Source of the DNA: UBA2231 sp964415175
GTDB lineage: Bacteria > Elusimicrobiota > Elusimicrobia > Elusimicrobiales > UBA9959
DNA: 64,000 bases
NCBI GenBank assembly: GCA_964415175.1
Contig: CAYPYG010000009.1
Coordinates: 18,706 to 82,705 of the forward strand
Reading direction: 5' to 3'
Each line of letters begins with the position of its first letter. The first letter of the stretch is position 1. A program made the position numbers and the translations under genes. Positions 19,235-26,760 of this stretch are shown piece after piece. Below the pieces are notes generated by a model. It searched no databases. It saw nothing but the letters and a program-made list of their open reading frames with translations, and was not told where the DNA came from.

Positions 19235-19263
19235 GGCCGCGCTTTGTCGCGGCCTTTTAAATT
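19235..19263 (+). terminator. second terminator-like hairpin, near-copy of the tRNA terminator
   Basis: GGCCGCG (19235-19241), loop CTTTGT, CGCGGCC (19248-19254), then TTTTAAATTT. The stem and loop are nearly identical to those at 19084-19103. Confidence 0.65.
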
Positions 19264-19348
19264 TGCTCCCTCCCTTTTCAAGCCCCTGCGACACCACGTT
19301 GTCGCACCCGTGTTTTACGCTATAGGTGCGGAAACACAAGGGGGTGTT

Positions 19349-19795
19349 ATGAGCAACCTGAATAAAGTGATGCTGATAGGACGGCTGACGCGGGACCCGG
19401 AGATCACGGAATTCTCCAACGGCGGCAAGGTGGCCAATCTCGGCTTCGCCGTCAATAACCGGCGGCGCAACGGAGAGACCGGCGAGTGGGAGGAGGTCCC
19501 GGTCTGGCTGAACCTGAAGGCCTTCAACCGCGAAAGCGGGCGGAAGCTGGCCGACCGGGCCGCCGTGCTCACCAAGGGCCGGCAGGTCTACGTGGAGGGG
19601 CACCTGGCGCTGGAGGAATGGACCGGCAAGGAGGACGGCAAGCCCCATTCCCGCACGCTGGTCTACGTGGACAACATGGAGTTCCTCGGCGGCGCCAAAC
19701 CCCGGCCGGAGGCGGCGGCCGAAGAGAAGCCGGCGCGGCCCGGTCGGCCCCGGAAACGGACGGAGGCCCTGGTTCCCGCCGCGGAGGACGCCTAG
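19349..19795 (+). CDS. ssb: single-stranded DNA-binding protein
   Basis: A 148-residue SSB with one N-terminal OB fold: NKVMLIGRLTRDPEI, VANLGFAVNNRRRN, the WLNLKAFNRES segment, KGRQVYVEGHLALEEW and YVDNMEFLG. The C-terminal tail is Pro/Ala/Lys-rich and ends in acidic AAEDA, a reduced form of the usual acidic tip that recruits repair proteins. The start at 19349 follows AAGGGGGTG and matches the family N-terminus; the in-frame extension upstream to 19244 overlaps the terminator hairpin and is rejected. It coats single-stranded DNA in replication and repair. Confidence 0.93.
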   Translation: MSNLNKVMLIGRLTRDPEITEFSNGGKVANLGFAVNNRRRNGETGEWEEVPVWLNLKAFNRESGRKLADRAAVLTKGRQVYVEGHLALEEWTGKEDGKPHSRTLVYVDNMEFLGGAKPRPEAAAEEKPARPGRPRKRTEALVPAAEDA

Positions 19796-19849
19796 AACGG
19801 GGCGCGGCGGTAAGGCGGGGACGGGGCTGCGGGGAACGGCGGAATTATA

Positions 19850-19855
19850 TATAAT
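19850..19855 (+). promoter_or_regulatory. -10 element of the M28 peptidase promoter
   Basis: TATAAT within an AT-rich stretch, 25 bases before the start codon. Confidence 0.5.
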
Positions 19856-19873
19856 TGGTTCCGACGGATATTA

Positions 19874-19887
19874 TTGACCTATGTCAA
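19874..19887 (+). promoter_or_regulatory. FNR/CRP-type palindrome overlapping the peptidase start codon
   Basis: TTGAC-CTAT-GTCAA. The ATG at 19881 is inside it, and its centre is about +19 from the predicted transcript start, which fits a roadblock or repressor rather than an activator. Confidence 0.5.
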
Positions 19888-20984
19888 AAACGCTCCTCTC
19901 CCTGTCCCTCCTTGCCCTGCTCCTTCCGCCGCTGTCCGCGGCCGGCGGCGGGGACGCCTACCTGCTTACGGAGCGCGACCCTTTTTTCCTGGCCAGGAAC
20001 GGGATATACCTTTCCGTCGCCTACGACAAAGGGAGGACAAGGCTGGTCCGTCCGTTGCTCCCGTACGACTCGCTGCCGGCCGAACTCAGGGCGGCGCTGC
20101 GCCCCGTCGGCCCGGGAGAGGTCCGCAATGAACCGGCCGGCTCTTTCGTTAAAGTTGAAGCCGACCCCGCGGTCCGCGACCTTTTGTCCCGCGTGGACCC
20201 GAGGAACATCTCGGCCTGGGCCGAACGCCTGACCATGACCGGAAAACGCAGCGCCGGCGCCCTGGACCTGAGCCCGGCTTCCGGCAACCGCCTGGCCGCC
20301 GACATGATAGCGGACGAACTTGGGCGGCTCGGCTACGCCGTGGAGCGGCACTGCTACCGCGCCCGCAAGAAGGACGATGAATGTAATGTGGCCGGGCGGC
20401 GCGAGGGGGAGAGCTACATTCTGGTCGCCGCCCATTTCGACACGGTGGGACATGAGAACGCCGGCGCCGACGATAACGCTTCCGGGGCCGCGGCCCTGCT
20501 GGAGATGGCGCGGGTCCTGGCCGCTTACCGGTCGGACCTGGGCCTCATCTTCCTGGCCGCCAACGGCGAGGAGACAGGCATAGCCGGGTCTTACGCTTAC
20601 GCGAAGAAGCTCCGCGCCTCCGGCGAGCTCTCCAAAGTGGCCTGGGCCATTAACATGGACATGGTGGCCTATAATAAGGACGGGGTGATAGAGCTGGAGA
20701 CGAACGGGGAATTCGCGGCTCACGCCGAATGGGTGGCCGCGCTGGCCCGGGTCTATACCGGGATGACGCCGCATATAGCCATGCCGGCCTGGGGCAGCGA
20801 CCATGTCCCTTTCCTGGAGGCCGGCATACCGACATATTTATCCATCGAACACTGGGAGAACCACAACCCCTGTTACCACAGGCCCTGCGATACCATGCAG
20901 GGGCTGGACTGGGACTTCGCGGCCGACATCGCCCGCCTGAACCTGGCCGTCATAGCCGGCAAAGCCCGCCTTACGCCAAATTAA
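19881..20984 (+). CDS. secreted M28-family zinc aminopeptidase
   Basis: A 367-residue exported peptidase with signal peptide MSKTLLSLSLLALLLPPLSA. The M28 two-zinc site is complete: His185 and catalytic Asp187 (AAHFDTVG), Asp197 (GADDNASG), Glu230-Glu231 (NGEETG), Asp260 (NMDMVAYN) and His308 (GSDHVPF). The N-terminal 110 residues form an unassigned prodomain-like region. It would remove N-terminal residues from peptides in the periplasm or medium. The FNR/CRP-type palindrome at its start links it with the neighbouring endonuclease I genes, which suggests scavenging of protein and DNA under one control. A bidirectional terminator follows. Confidence 0.9.
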   Translation: MSKTLLSLSLLALLLPPLSAAGGGDAYLLTERDPFFLARNGIYLSVAYDKGRTRLVRPLLPYDSLPAELRAALRPVGPGEVRNEPAGSFVKVEADPAVRDLLSRVDPRNISAWAERLTMTGKRSAGALDLSPASGNRLAADMIADELGRLGYAVERHCYRARKKDDECNVAGRREGESYILVAAHFDTVGHENAGADDNASGAAALLEMARVLAAYRSDLGLIFLAANGEETGIAGSYAYAKKLRASGELSKVAWAINMDMVAYNKDGVIELETNGEFAAHAEWVAALARVYTGMTPHIAMPAWGSDHVPFLEAGIPTYLSIEHWENHNPCYHRPCDTMQGLDWDFAADIARLNLAVIAGKARLTPN

Positions 20985-21017
20985 GCGAACCGCGCCCAGG
21001 CGGGCCGCTCGACACAT

Positions 21018-21046
21018 AAAAAAAGCCCCTTTTGCGGGGCTTTTTT
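21018..21046. terminator. bidirectional terminator between peptidase and endonuclease genes
   Basis: AAAAAAGCCCC-TTTTG-CGGGGCTTTTTT serves the convergent genes on both sides. Confidence 0.85.
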
Positions 21047-21067
21047 AATTCGCGGGCGGTGGTTCGA

Positions 21068-21952
21068 TCAGTAGGAGGCCAGCACCTGCGCGCCTATGCG
21101 CTCGGCCAGGGAAGGGTCGTCGATATAGGGATTGCGGTTGCCCTGGAAGGCCGCGATCAGGTCGTTGCGGCGGCGCTCGGCGGCGTCGGGCGGGTCCTGC
21201 CGGTTCCACTCCAGGAACATCGGAACGCGGCTGGTCCAGAAATTATTGTAGTTCATGCCCTGGCGGATGTTCTTGTCGTGATACATCGTGACGAAGTAGA
21301 GCATGGCGCGGGCGACATTACCCTTGACCGCGTCGGCCGGCTCGAAGCCCTCCCGGCCCAGGAGGGAGCCGGCGGAGGTGCCGTAAGAGGGATTGGAGAC
21401 TTCGGCGAACGGCAGGTTGCCGCGGCGGGAGTTGGGGGTCATGAAAGTGGGGGAAAGGTGATGCAGGTCCGACTTCATCGGGTAGGCTTCCTTGAAATAG
21501 CCCTGCGGCCAGATATGCTCGGCGTTTATGAAACTGTCCACCACGCCGTCGCCGTTCAGGTCGCCGCGCTCGGGATAGGAATTGCCGTTGCCGCTGCTGC
21601 CGTTGACGCAGACCTGGGAGTAGAAAGTGACTATGCCGGGCCCGCCGCCGCAGCCGACATTGTCCGCGGTCGAGTACATGTAGGACTTGGCCTCGGTGTA
21701 GCCGATCACCGCTTTCTGCCACTGGGAAGGCCCGGCGGCCTGGTGGAGGTAATTGAAAAGAGCCTCGCCGCGCAGATCCAGGGGGACGGCCGCCGCGCCG
21801 GGTTCGCCGGCCGCGGGGATCTCGATATCGTAGAGGGAAAGCGAAGCCGCGCCCTGCAGGGAGTCGAGGGCGGGAGAGAGCTGGGCCTTGAGCGGCGAAA
21901 CGAGGAGGACGGCGGCGAGCGCCGGGTTTAAAAGCCTGATGACGATGTTCAA
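21068..21952 (-). CDS. secreted endonuclease I family nuclease, paralogue 1
   Basis: A 294-residue protein with a TTG start after GGAGG (four bases spacing) and a signal peptide (LLNPALAAVLLVSPLKA). The Endonuclease_1 core is clear: EHIWPQGYF with the catalytic His, MKSDLHHLSPTFMTPNSRRGN, AMLYFVTMYHD, FLEWNRQDPPDAAERRRND and FQGNRNPYIDDPSLAERIG. Cysteines in VGCGGG and SQVCVNG could form a disulfide after export. It degrades DNA (and possibly RNA) outside the cytoplasm. Two tandem TTGAC-N4-GTCAA palindromes lie 20-45 bases upstream. The second paralogue follows it upstream on the same strand. Confidence 0.9.
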   Translation of the reverse strand: MNIVIRLLNPALAAVLLVSPLKAQLSPALDSLQGAASLSLYDIEIPAAGEPGAAAVPLDLRGEALFNYLHQAAGPSQWQKAVIGYTEAKSYMYSTADNVGCGGGPGIVTFYSQVCVNGSSGNGNSYPERGDLNGDGVVDSFINAEHIWPQGYFKEAYPMKSDLHHLSPTFMTPNSRRGNLPFAEVSNPSYGTSAGSLLGREGFEPADAVKGNVARAMLYFVTMYHDKNIRQGMNYNNFWTSRVPMFLEWNRQDPPDAAERRRNDLIAAFQGNRNPYIDDPSLAERIGAQVLASY

Positions 21953-21970
21953 ACTGCCTCCGTTAACCTG

Positions 21971-21984
21971 TTGACTGATGTCAA
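21971..21984 (-). promoter_or_regulatory. FNR/CRP-type palindrome TTGAC-TGAT-GTCAA
   Basis: Perfect palindrome upstream of the endonuclease I gene, 15 bp centre to centre from a second copy. Confidence 0.55.
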
Positions 21985-21985
21985 T

Positions 21986-21999
21986 TTGACTGCCGTCAA
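21986..21999 (-). promoter_or_regulatory. FNR/CRP-type palindrome TTGAC-TGCC-GTCAA
   Basis: Perfect palindrome. A weak -10 (CATAAA at 22006-22011, minus strand) lies upstream of both palindromes, so they would overlap or follow the transcript start. Confidence 0.55.
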
Positions 22000-22019
22000 C
22001 TAAAGTTTATGCCATCGTA

Positions 22020-22059
22020 CCTATTTCGCAAGGGCCAAAGGGCCCACTCGCAAAATAGG
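22020..22059. repeat. imperfect inverted repeat in the endonuclease intergenic region
   Basis: CCTATTTCGC pairs with GCAAAATAGG (one G-T), and inside it GGGCC-AAA-GGGCCC. No T-run follows, so it is not an ordinary terminator. Confidence 0.45.
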
Positions 22060-22100
22060 CCTTTCGGGTAAGTTTCGGCGAAAACGGCGGAAGTTGACGC

Positions 22101-22123
22101 AAAAAAACCCGCCGCGGCGGGTT
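22101..22123 (-). terminator. terminator of endonuclease I paralogue 2
   Basis: On the minus strand ACCCGCCGCGGCGGGT is followed by TTTTTTG. Confidence 0.8.
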
Positions 22124-22145
22124 ACGGGGCAGGAGGAGCCCGGGT

Positions 22146-23003
22146 CTAGTGGCGGGAGAAGACGGCCTCGCCTACGCGCTCCGCCAGCGAAGGGTCGTCG
22201 ATATAGGGATTGCGGTTGCCCTGGAAGGTCTCGATGAGGTCGTTGCGGCGGCGCTCGGCGGCGTCGGGCGGGTCCCGGCGGCTCCATTCCAGGAACATCG
22301 CTACGCGGTCGGTCCAGAATTCCCGGTAGTCCATGCCGTCGTCTATGTTCCGGTCATGGTAGCGGGTGACGAAGTAGAGCATGGCGCGGGCGACATTGCC
22401 TTTGACGGCGTCGGCCGGCTCGAACTCGCCGGTGCTGGAGAGAATGGAGCCCGCGGAAGTGGAATACACGGCGTCGCCGGCCGGGCCGAAAGGATAGCTG
22501 CCGCGCATGCCGTTGGGCGTCAGGAAGGTCGGAGCGAGATGATGCAGGTCGGCCTTCATCGGGTAGGCCGAGTTGAAATAGCCCTGGGGCCAGATATGCT
22601 CGGCGTTCATGCTGTTGTCGGCGTAACCGTCGCCGTTGGCGTCGCCCGTCTCGCCGTAGTCGCCGCCGTACTCGCTGTCGCCCCGCACGCAGACCTGCGA
22701 ATAGAAGGCGATCACGCCCGGGCGGCCGCCGCAGCCGGTATTGTCGGCGCTGGAGAACATGAACTTCTTGGCCTTGAGATAATCGTGGCCGCCCATGTCC
22801 CTGGGTATCTCCGTGGCGTCGTGAAGGGCGTCGAACAGGCGGGCGCCGGAAAGCCCGGAATAAGAAGGGTAATAGCGGGCCTCGGGGAGACCGACTTCCG
22901 CGGACCCGGAGAAAAGCTGTTCGGAAGGGGAGGGGGACGCGGCCCCGGCCGGGAGAGCCGGTATCAGGAGGAGTATCGTGGCGACCGCGGAAAACCTAGT
23001 CAG
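22146..23003 (-). CDS. secreted endonuclease I family nuclease, paralogue 2
   Basis: A 285-residue paralogue of the downstream nuclease, with the same core: EHIWPQGYF, MKADLHHLAPTFLTPNGMRGS, AMLYFVTRYHD, FLEWSRRDPPDAAERRRND and FQGNRNPYIDDPSLAER. The start is set at CTG 23003 because GGAGGCAGC precedes it exactly as GGAGGCAGT precedes the TTG start of paralogue 1, and because a signal peptide (FSAVATILLLIPALPAGAA) follows. The frame is open further upstream to 23051 but lacks support. A CTG start is rare, so this is uncertain. TATAAT is at 23040-23045, and a degenerate palindrome TTGTC-GCCG-GTCAA lies upstream. Confidence 0.88.
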   Translation of the reverse strand: MTRFSAVATILLLIPALPAGAASPSPSEQLFSGSAEVGLPEARYYPSYSGLSGARLFDALHDATEIPRDMGGHDYLKAKKFMFSSADNTGCGGRPGVIAFYSQVCVRGDSEYGGDYGETGDANGDGYADNSMNAEHIWPQGYFNSAYPMKADLHHLAPTFLTPNGMRGSYPFGPAGDAVYSTSAGSILSSTGEFEPADAVKGNVARAMLYFVTRYHDRNIDDGMDYREFWTDRVAMFLEWSRRDPPDAAERRRNDLIETFQGNRNPYIDDPSLAERVGEAVFSRH

Positions 23004-23039
23004 GCTGCCTCCACCGCTGTATCTTTCGACGCCGCTGTT

Positions 23040-23077
23040 ATTATACAACAATCGAGCCCGTCATTGACCGGCGACAA
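23040..23077 (-). promoter_or_regulatory. promoter of endonuclease I paralogue 2 with a degenerate FNR/CRP-type site
   Basis: TATAAT (23040-23045, minus strand). Its transcript would carry a leader of about 30 nt. The site at 23064-23077 differs by one base from TTGAC-N4-GTCAA, and its centre is near -38. Confidence 0.4.
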
Positions 23078-23705
23078 GCCCCTTTATCCCTTCCCAGATT
23101 ATCTGCACCCCTATCGCCAGAAGGATGAAGGCCGAGATCTTGGAGATGACCTGCGCGCCGGCCCTGCCCAGCCTGGGCAGTATGCTGTCGCAGTAGCGGT
23201 AGAAGACGAAGACCGCCAGCGCGGCCAGCGCTATGCCGGCCGCGTCGCCGGCGAACTTGAGCCAGGTGGACCCGGCCAGCAGCGAACCCGTAGGCACCAG
23301 CGTCAGCGTCACGGCGATGGAACCGGGCCCGGCGGTGACGGGCATGGTCATGGGGAAGAAAGCGCGCGAGGTCATGCGGGACTGCAGTTCCTCCTGCTCC
23401 TCCCGGGAGAACTTGGGCTCGCTGTTGAGCATTTTCCAGGCGGTATTGAACAGGAGGAGGCCGCCGGCGACGCGTATGACCGGGATGGAGATGCCGAAGA
23501 TCTTGAGCATCCAGCCGCCGGCGATGAGGATGGTGAAAAGGAAAAGGAAGGTGTAGCGCCCGACCAGGCCGGCGAGCCGGTGGCGGTCCGCGGAAGTGAG
23601 GGAAGAGGTCATCTCCATGAAGATGGGCGCCATGGCCGGCGGGTTGAGTATGGGAAAAAGCGCCAGGAAGGCCAGCGCGGCGGAGTCGAAGAAGAAGTGT
23701 TGCAT
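23061..23705 (-). CDS. MarC-family integral membrane protein
   Basis: A 214-residue protein with six predicted transmembrane helices. Family landmarks are FLALFPILNPPAMAPIF near the N-terminus, FGISIPVIRVAGGLLLFNTAWKML, the FFPMTMPVTAGPGSIAVTL loop and the IGVQIIWEGIKGL C-terminus. MarC (UPF0056) proteins are conserved, but their transport role is unproven; amino-acid transport has been suggested for relatives. The start at 23705 is supported by AATAAT ending six bases upstream (leaderless pattern); an alternative ATG at 23738 exists. It is divergent from the first DEAD-box gene. Confidence 0.88.
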   Translation of the reverse strand: MQHFFFDSAALAFLALFPILNPPAMAPIFMEMTSSLTSADRHRLAGLVGRYTFLFLFTILIAGGWMLKIFGISIPVIRVAGGLLLFNTAWKMLNSEPKFSREEQEELQSRMTSRAFFPMTMPVTAGPGSIAVTLTLVPTGSLLAGSTWLKFAGDAAGIALAALAVFVFYRYCDSILPRLGRAGAQVISKISAFILLAIGVQIIWEGIKGLVAGQ

Positions 23706-23711
23706 GGGGAT

Positions 23712-23717
23712 ATTATT
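23712..23717 (-). promoter_or_regulatory. -10-like element of a probable leaderless promoter (MarC-like)
   Basis: AATAAT on the minus strand, six bases before the ATG at 23705. Confidence 0.35.
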
Positions 23718-23781
23718 CCAAAAAGACGCCGTCCCCATCCACTCCCGCGGTTTTTCCGTGGCTATTGCCGTCCATATATGG

Positions 23782-23787
23782 GATAAT
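23782..23787 (+). promoter_or_regulatory. -10 element of a probable leaderless promoter (DEAD-box 1)
   Basis: GATAAT, five bases before the ATG at 23793, with no Shine-Dalgarno. Confidence 0.5.
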
Positions 23788-23792
23788 TGAGT

Positions 23793-25400
23793 ATGACAGA
23801 AACGAAACCTCTCCCCGCTTCGGGCTTCTACGGCCTTAATATCGCCCCCGGTCTCCTGGCCGAACTCGATCGCCTCAAGTTCACCGTCCCTACGCCCATA
23901 CAGCAGAAGGCCATACCCCCGGCCTGCGAGGGCAAGGACCTGGTCGGCATAGCCCAGACCGGCACGGGCAAGACCATCGCCTTCGCCATCCCCATGCTCC
24001 AGCGCCTGGCGGCCCTCCCCGGCCGCGGCCTCATACTCCTGCCCACGCGCGAGCTGGCCCTGCAGGTCAACGAGGTCTTCAAGAAGTTCGCCCGCGCCGC
24101 CGGCATACAGACCTCGGTGCTCATCGGCGGAGAATCGATAGGCCGCCAGCAGCAGGACCTGCGCAAGCAGCCGCGCGTCCTGATAGCCACGCCGGGGCGC
24201 CTCATCGACCACATGGGCCAGCGCACCGTGAAACTTTCCGACATCGGCGTGCTCGTCCTCGACGAGGCCGACCGGATGTTCGACATGGGCTTCGCTCCGC
24301 AGATAGAGAAGATCCTGGCCGGGGTCCCCAGGGACAGGCAGACCATGCTTTTCTCGGCCACCATGCCGGACGACATAATGGCGCTGGCCTCGCGCCACAT
24401 GAAACTGCCGCTGCGCCTGGAGGTCGCCCGCTCCGGGACCACCGCCGAGGGCGTGGACCAGGAACTCTACGTCGTCGCCAGCCGCACGGAGAAGAACGCG
24501 CTGCTTGGCAAGCTGCTGGACAAGCACTGGGGACCGGTGCTGCTCTTCATGCGCACCAAGCATCACGCCAAGCGCGTGGCGCGCGACCTGCGCAATATGG
24601 GGCACAGCGCGGCCGAGATACATTCCAACCGTTCGCTCAACCAGCGCAAGGAAGCCCTCGAGGGCTTCAAGAGCGGCAAGTACCGGGTCCTGGTGGCCAC
24701 CGACATAGCCGCGCGCGGCATAGACGTCACGGGGATAGAGCTGGTGATAAATTACGACCTGCCCGACGAGGACGAGAATTACGTGCACCGCATCGGCCGC
24801 ACTGGCCGCGCGGGCAAGACCGGCCACGCGATAAGCTTCGCGACGCCGGACCAGGCCCAGATGGTCCGCTCCATAGAGCGCCTCATCCGCAAACCCCTGC
24901 GCGTTTCGGCCCACCCGGATATAAAGCCTTCCGCCCTGCACGGTTCGGGCGCGCCGGCGCAGCAGCAGCAGCGGCGGCGGCCCGCCGCCGGGGGGCAGCG
25001 GCAGCAGCCGCGGCCGAACCGGCAGGAACAGAGGCCGCAGCGGCGCCCCGGGCCCGGGGCCGCCGGGAACGGCGGACAGTCCCGGCAACAGCAGCCCCGC
25101 CAGGCTCGGGGCGGGAACCGCGACGAGCGCACCCCAGGCCGGCGCGAAGACCGCCGGGATTTCCGCCGCCAGGGCGGCGAGCGCGACAGGAACGCGGGAC
25201 GGCCGCGCTCCGGCGCCAGGGTCGAGGACTCGCCTTATTTCCCGGAGGACGGAAGGGGGATGTGGCGCGGCCAGGGCGGGCGCGACCGCAACAGGGGCCG
25301 CGACGAGAGGCCCCAGCGCCCCTCGACCGGACCCGCGCGCCAGGAAGAATCCCGGCGCAAGCCGCGCTGGTTCGATTTTTTCCGGAAGGAAAAGCGCTGA
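23793..25400 (+). CDS. DEAD-box ATP-dependent RNA helicase 1, with Arg/Gln-rich tail
   Basis: A 535-residue RhlE-like helicase. All core motifs are present: Q motif (FTVPTPIQQKAIP), Walker A AQTGTGKT, PTRELALQV, TPGRLIDHM, VLDEADRMFDMGF, SATMP, then the second RecA domain with VLVATDIAARGIDV and HRIGRTGRAGKTG. From about residue 385 an unstructured basic tail rich in Arg, Gln, Gly and Pro (RGG-like) continues to the end; such tails tether the enzyme to RNA or ribosomes. It unwinds RNA duplexes, probably in ribosome assembly or mRNA decay. GATAAT ends five bases before the ATG with no Shine-Dalgarno, a leaderless pattern. Confidence 0.94.
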   Translation: MTETKPLPASGFYGLNIAPGLLAELDRLKFTVPTPIQQKAIPPACEGKDLVGIAQTGTGKTIAFAIPMLQRLAALPGRGLILLPTRELALQVNEVFKKFARAAGIQTSVLIGGESIGRQQQDLRKQPRVLIATPGRLIDHMGQRTVKLSDIGVLVLDEADRMFDMGFAPQIEKILAGVPRDRQTMLFSATMPDDIMALASRHMKLPLRLEVARSGTTAEGVDQELYVVASRTEKNALLGKLLDKHWGPVLLFMRTKHHAKRVARDLRNMGHSAAEIHSNRSLNQRKEALEGFKSGKYRVLVATDIAARGIDVTGIELVINYDLPDEDENYVHRIGRTGRAGKTGHAISFATPDQAQMVRSIERLIRKPLRVSAHPDIKPSALHGSGAPAQQQQRRRPAAGGQRQQPRPNRQEQRPQRRPGPGAAGNGGQSRQQQPRQARGGNRDERTPGRREDRRDFRRQGGERDRNAGRPRSGARVEDSPYFPEDGRGMWRGQGGRDRNRGRDERPQRPSTGPARQEESRRKPRWFDFFRKEKR

Positions 25401-25444
25401 CCGGGTCCCGCGGCTTTAAATAGGCCGGCGGAATTTGATATTTT

Positions 25445-25450
25445 TATAGT
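25445..25450 (+). promoter_or_regulatory. -10 element upstream of DEAD-box 2
   Basis: TATAGT about 32 bases before the ATG; no good -35 and only a distant GGAG. Confidence 0.4.
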
Positions 25451-25482
25451 ATACCAACACACAACGGAGACTCTCCCTAACG

Positions 25483-26757
25483 ATGAAATCGCTGATAAAG
25501 AAAATAGGGCTCAAGACCCTCAAAAAACTGGGGTTCGCCCGCAAAAAAACTTCCGGCTTCTACGGCCTGGGGATAGCCCCCGGGCTCCTGGAGGAACTGG
25601 ACAGGAAGAAATTCGTTACGCCCACCCCCATACAGCAGCAGTCCATCCCGGTGGCTTCCGAGGGCAAGGACATGGTGGGAGTGGCGCAGACCGGCACCGG
25701 CAAGACAATCGCCTTCGCCATACCCATGATACAGCGGCTCGCCGCCACCAAGGGCAAGAAAGGCCTGGTGCTGCTGCCGACGCGAGAGCTGGCCATGCAG
25801 GTCAGCGAAGTGATGAAGCAGTTCGCGCCGGTCATGGGCATGGGCGCCGTCTGCCTCATCGGCGGCGAGGAGATGAACAAGCAGATGCGCGAACTGAAAA
25901 AACGCCCGCGCATACTTATAGCCACGCCGGGGCGGCTGCTCGACCACATGGAGCGCCGCACGGTCCACGTCGACGACGTGGAGGTGCTCGTTCTCGACGA
26001 GGCCGACCGCATGTTCGACATGGGCTTCGCCCCGCAGATCAACCGCATCATGCGGGCGCTGCCGCGCGACCGCCAGACCATGCTTTTCTCGGCCACCATG
26101 CCCGACGAGGTGATGAAGCTGGCGTCCGACCATATGCACCTGCCGCTGCGCATAGAGGTGGCCCGCTCCGGCACCGCGGCCGAGCTGGTGCGCCAGGAGC
26201 TTTACATCGTGGGACACGGGGCCAAGTACGCGCTCCTGGGCAAGATACTCCAGAAATATGCCGGCAGCGTGCTCGTCTTCGTCCGCACCCGCGAGGACGC
26301 CATGAAGGTAACGCAGGTCATCGCCCACATGAAGCACCGCGTGGCCGAGCTGCACTCGGACCGTTCCATGGGCCAGCGCAAAGAGGCCCTGGAAGGCTTC
26401 AAGAGCGGCAAGTACCGCATACTGGTGGCCACCGACATAGCCGCCCGCGGCATCGACGTGACGGGGATAGAGGTGGTAATCAACTACACCCTCCCCGACG
26501 AGGACGACGCCTACGTGCACCGCATCGGCCGCACCGGCCGCGCCGGCCAGCCGGGCCTGGCCATAACTTTCGCCACCCCGGACCAGGGGCCGGACGTGCG
26601 CAGCATAGAGGCGCTCATCAAGTCCAAGCTCAACGTGGTCACCCATCCCGAGATACAGCCGGCGGAATTCTGGGACGTGCGCAACACCGTGGCCACGGGC
26701 CGCGGCTGGAACCAGGGAGCGGGCCGCCGCCGCGGCTTCGGCGGCCGGCGGAGATAG
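25483..26757 (+). CDS. DEAD-box ATP-dependent RNA helicase 2
   Basis: A 424-residue RhlE-like helicase, paralogue of the gene just upstream; both begin with the shared FYGLxIAPGLLxELDRxKF block. Motifs: TPTPIQQQSIP, AQTGTGKT, PTRELAMQV, TPGRLLDHM, VLDEADRMFDMGF, SATMP, ILVATDIAARGIDV and HRIGRTGRAGQPG. It has a short basic N-terminal extension (KSLIKKIGLKTLKKLGFARKK) and only a short Arg/Gly tail, so the two paralogues differ mainly in their tails. The MBL nuclease gene begins four bases after its stop, suggesting a shared role in RNA processing or turnover. Confidence 0.94.
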   Translation: MKSLIKKIGLKTLKKLGFARKKTSGFYGLGIAPGLLEELDRKKFVTPTPIQQQSIPVASEGKDMVGVAQTGTGKTIAFAIPMIQRLAATKGKKGLVLLPTRELAMQVSEVMKQFAPVMGMGAVCLIGGEEMNKQMRELKKRPRILIATPGRLLDHMERRTVHVDDVEVLVLDEADRMFDMGFAPQINRIMRALPRDRQTMLFSATMPDEVMKLASDHMHLPLRIEVARSGTAAELVRQELYIVGHGAKYALLGKILQKYAGSVLVFVRTREDAMKVTQVIAHMKHRVAELHSDRSMGQRKEALEGFKSGKYRILVATDIAARGIDVTGIEVVINYTLPDEDDAYVHRIGRTGRAGQPGLAITFATPDQGPDVRSIEALIKSKLNVVTHPEIQPAEFWDVRNTVATGRGWNQGAGRRRGFGGRRR

Positions 26758-26760
26758 CCG

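Noticed and set aside
23061..25088. A 675-codon minus-strand frame
   Set aside because: Only its last third (23061-23705) is the MarC-like gene; the rest is antisense to the DEAD-box helicase and has no start support.
24950..25200. Repetitive CAG/CGG-rich stretch as a tandem repeat or CRISPR
   Set aside because: It is the low-complexity Arg/Gln-rich tail of a helicase in frame; no regular spacer-repeat pattern exists. No CRISPR array was found anywhere in the window.
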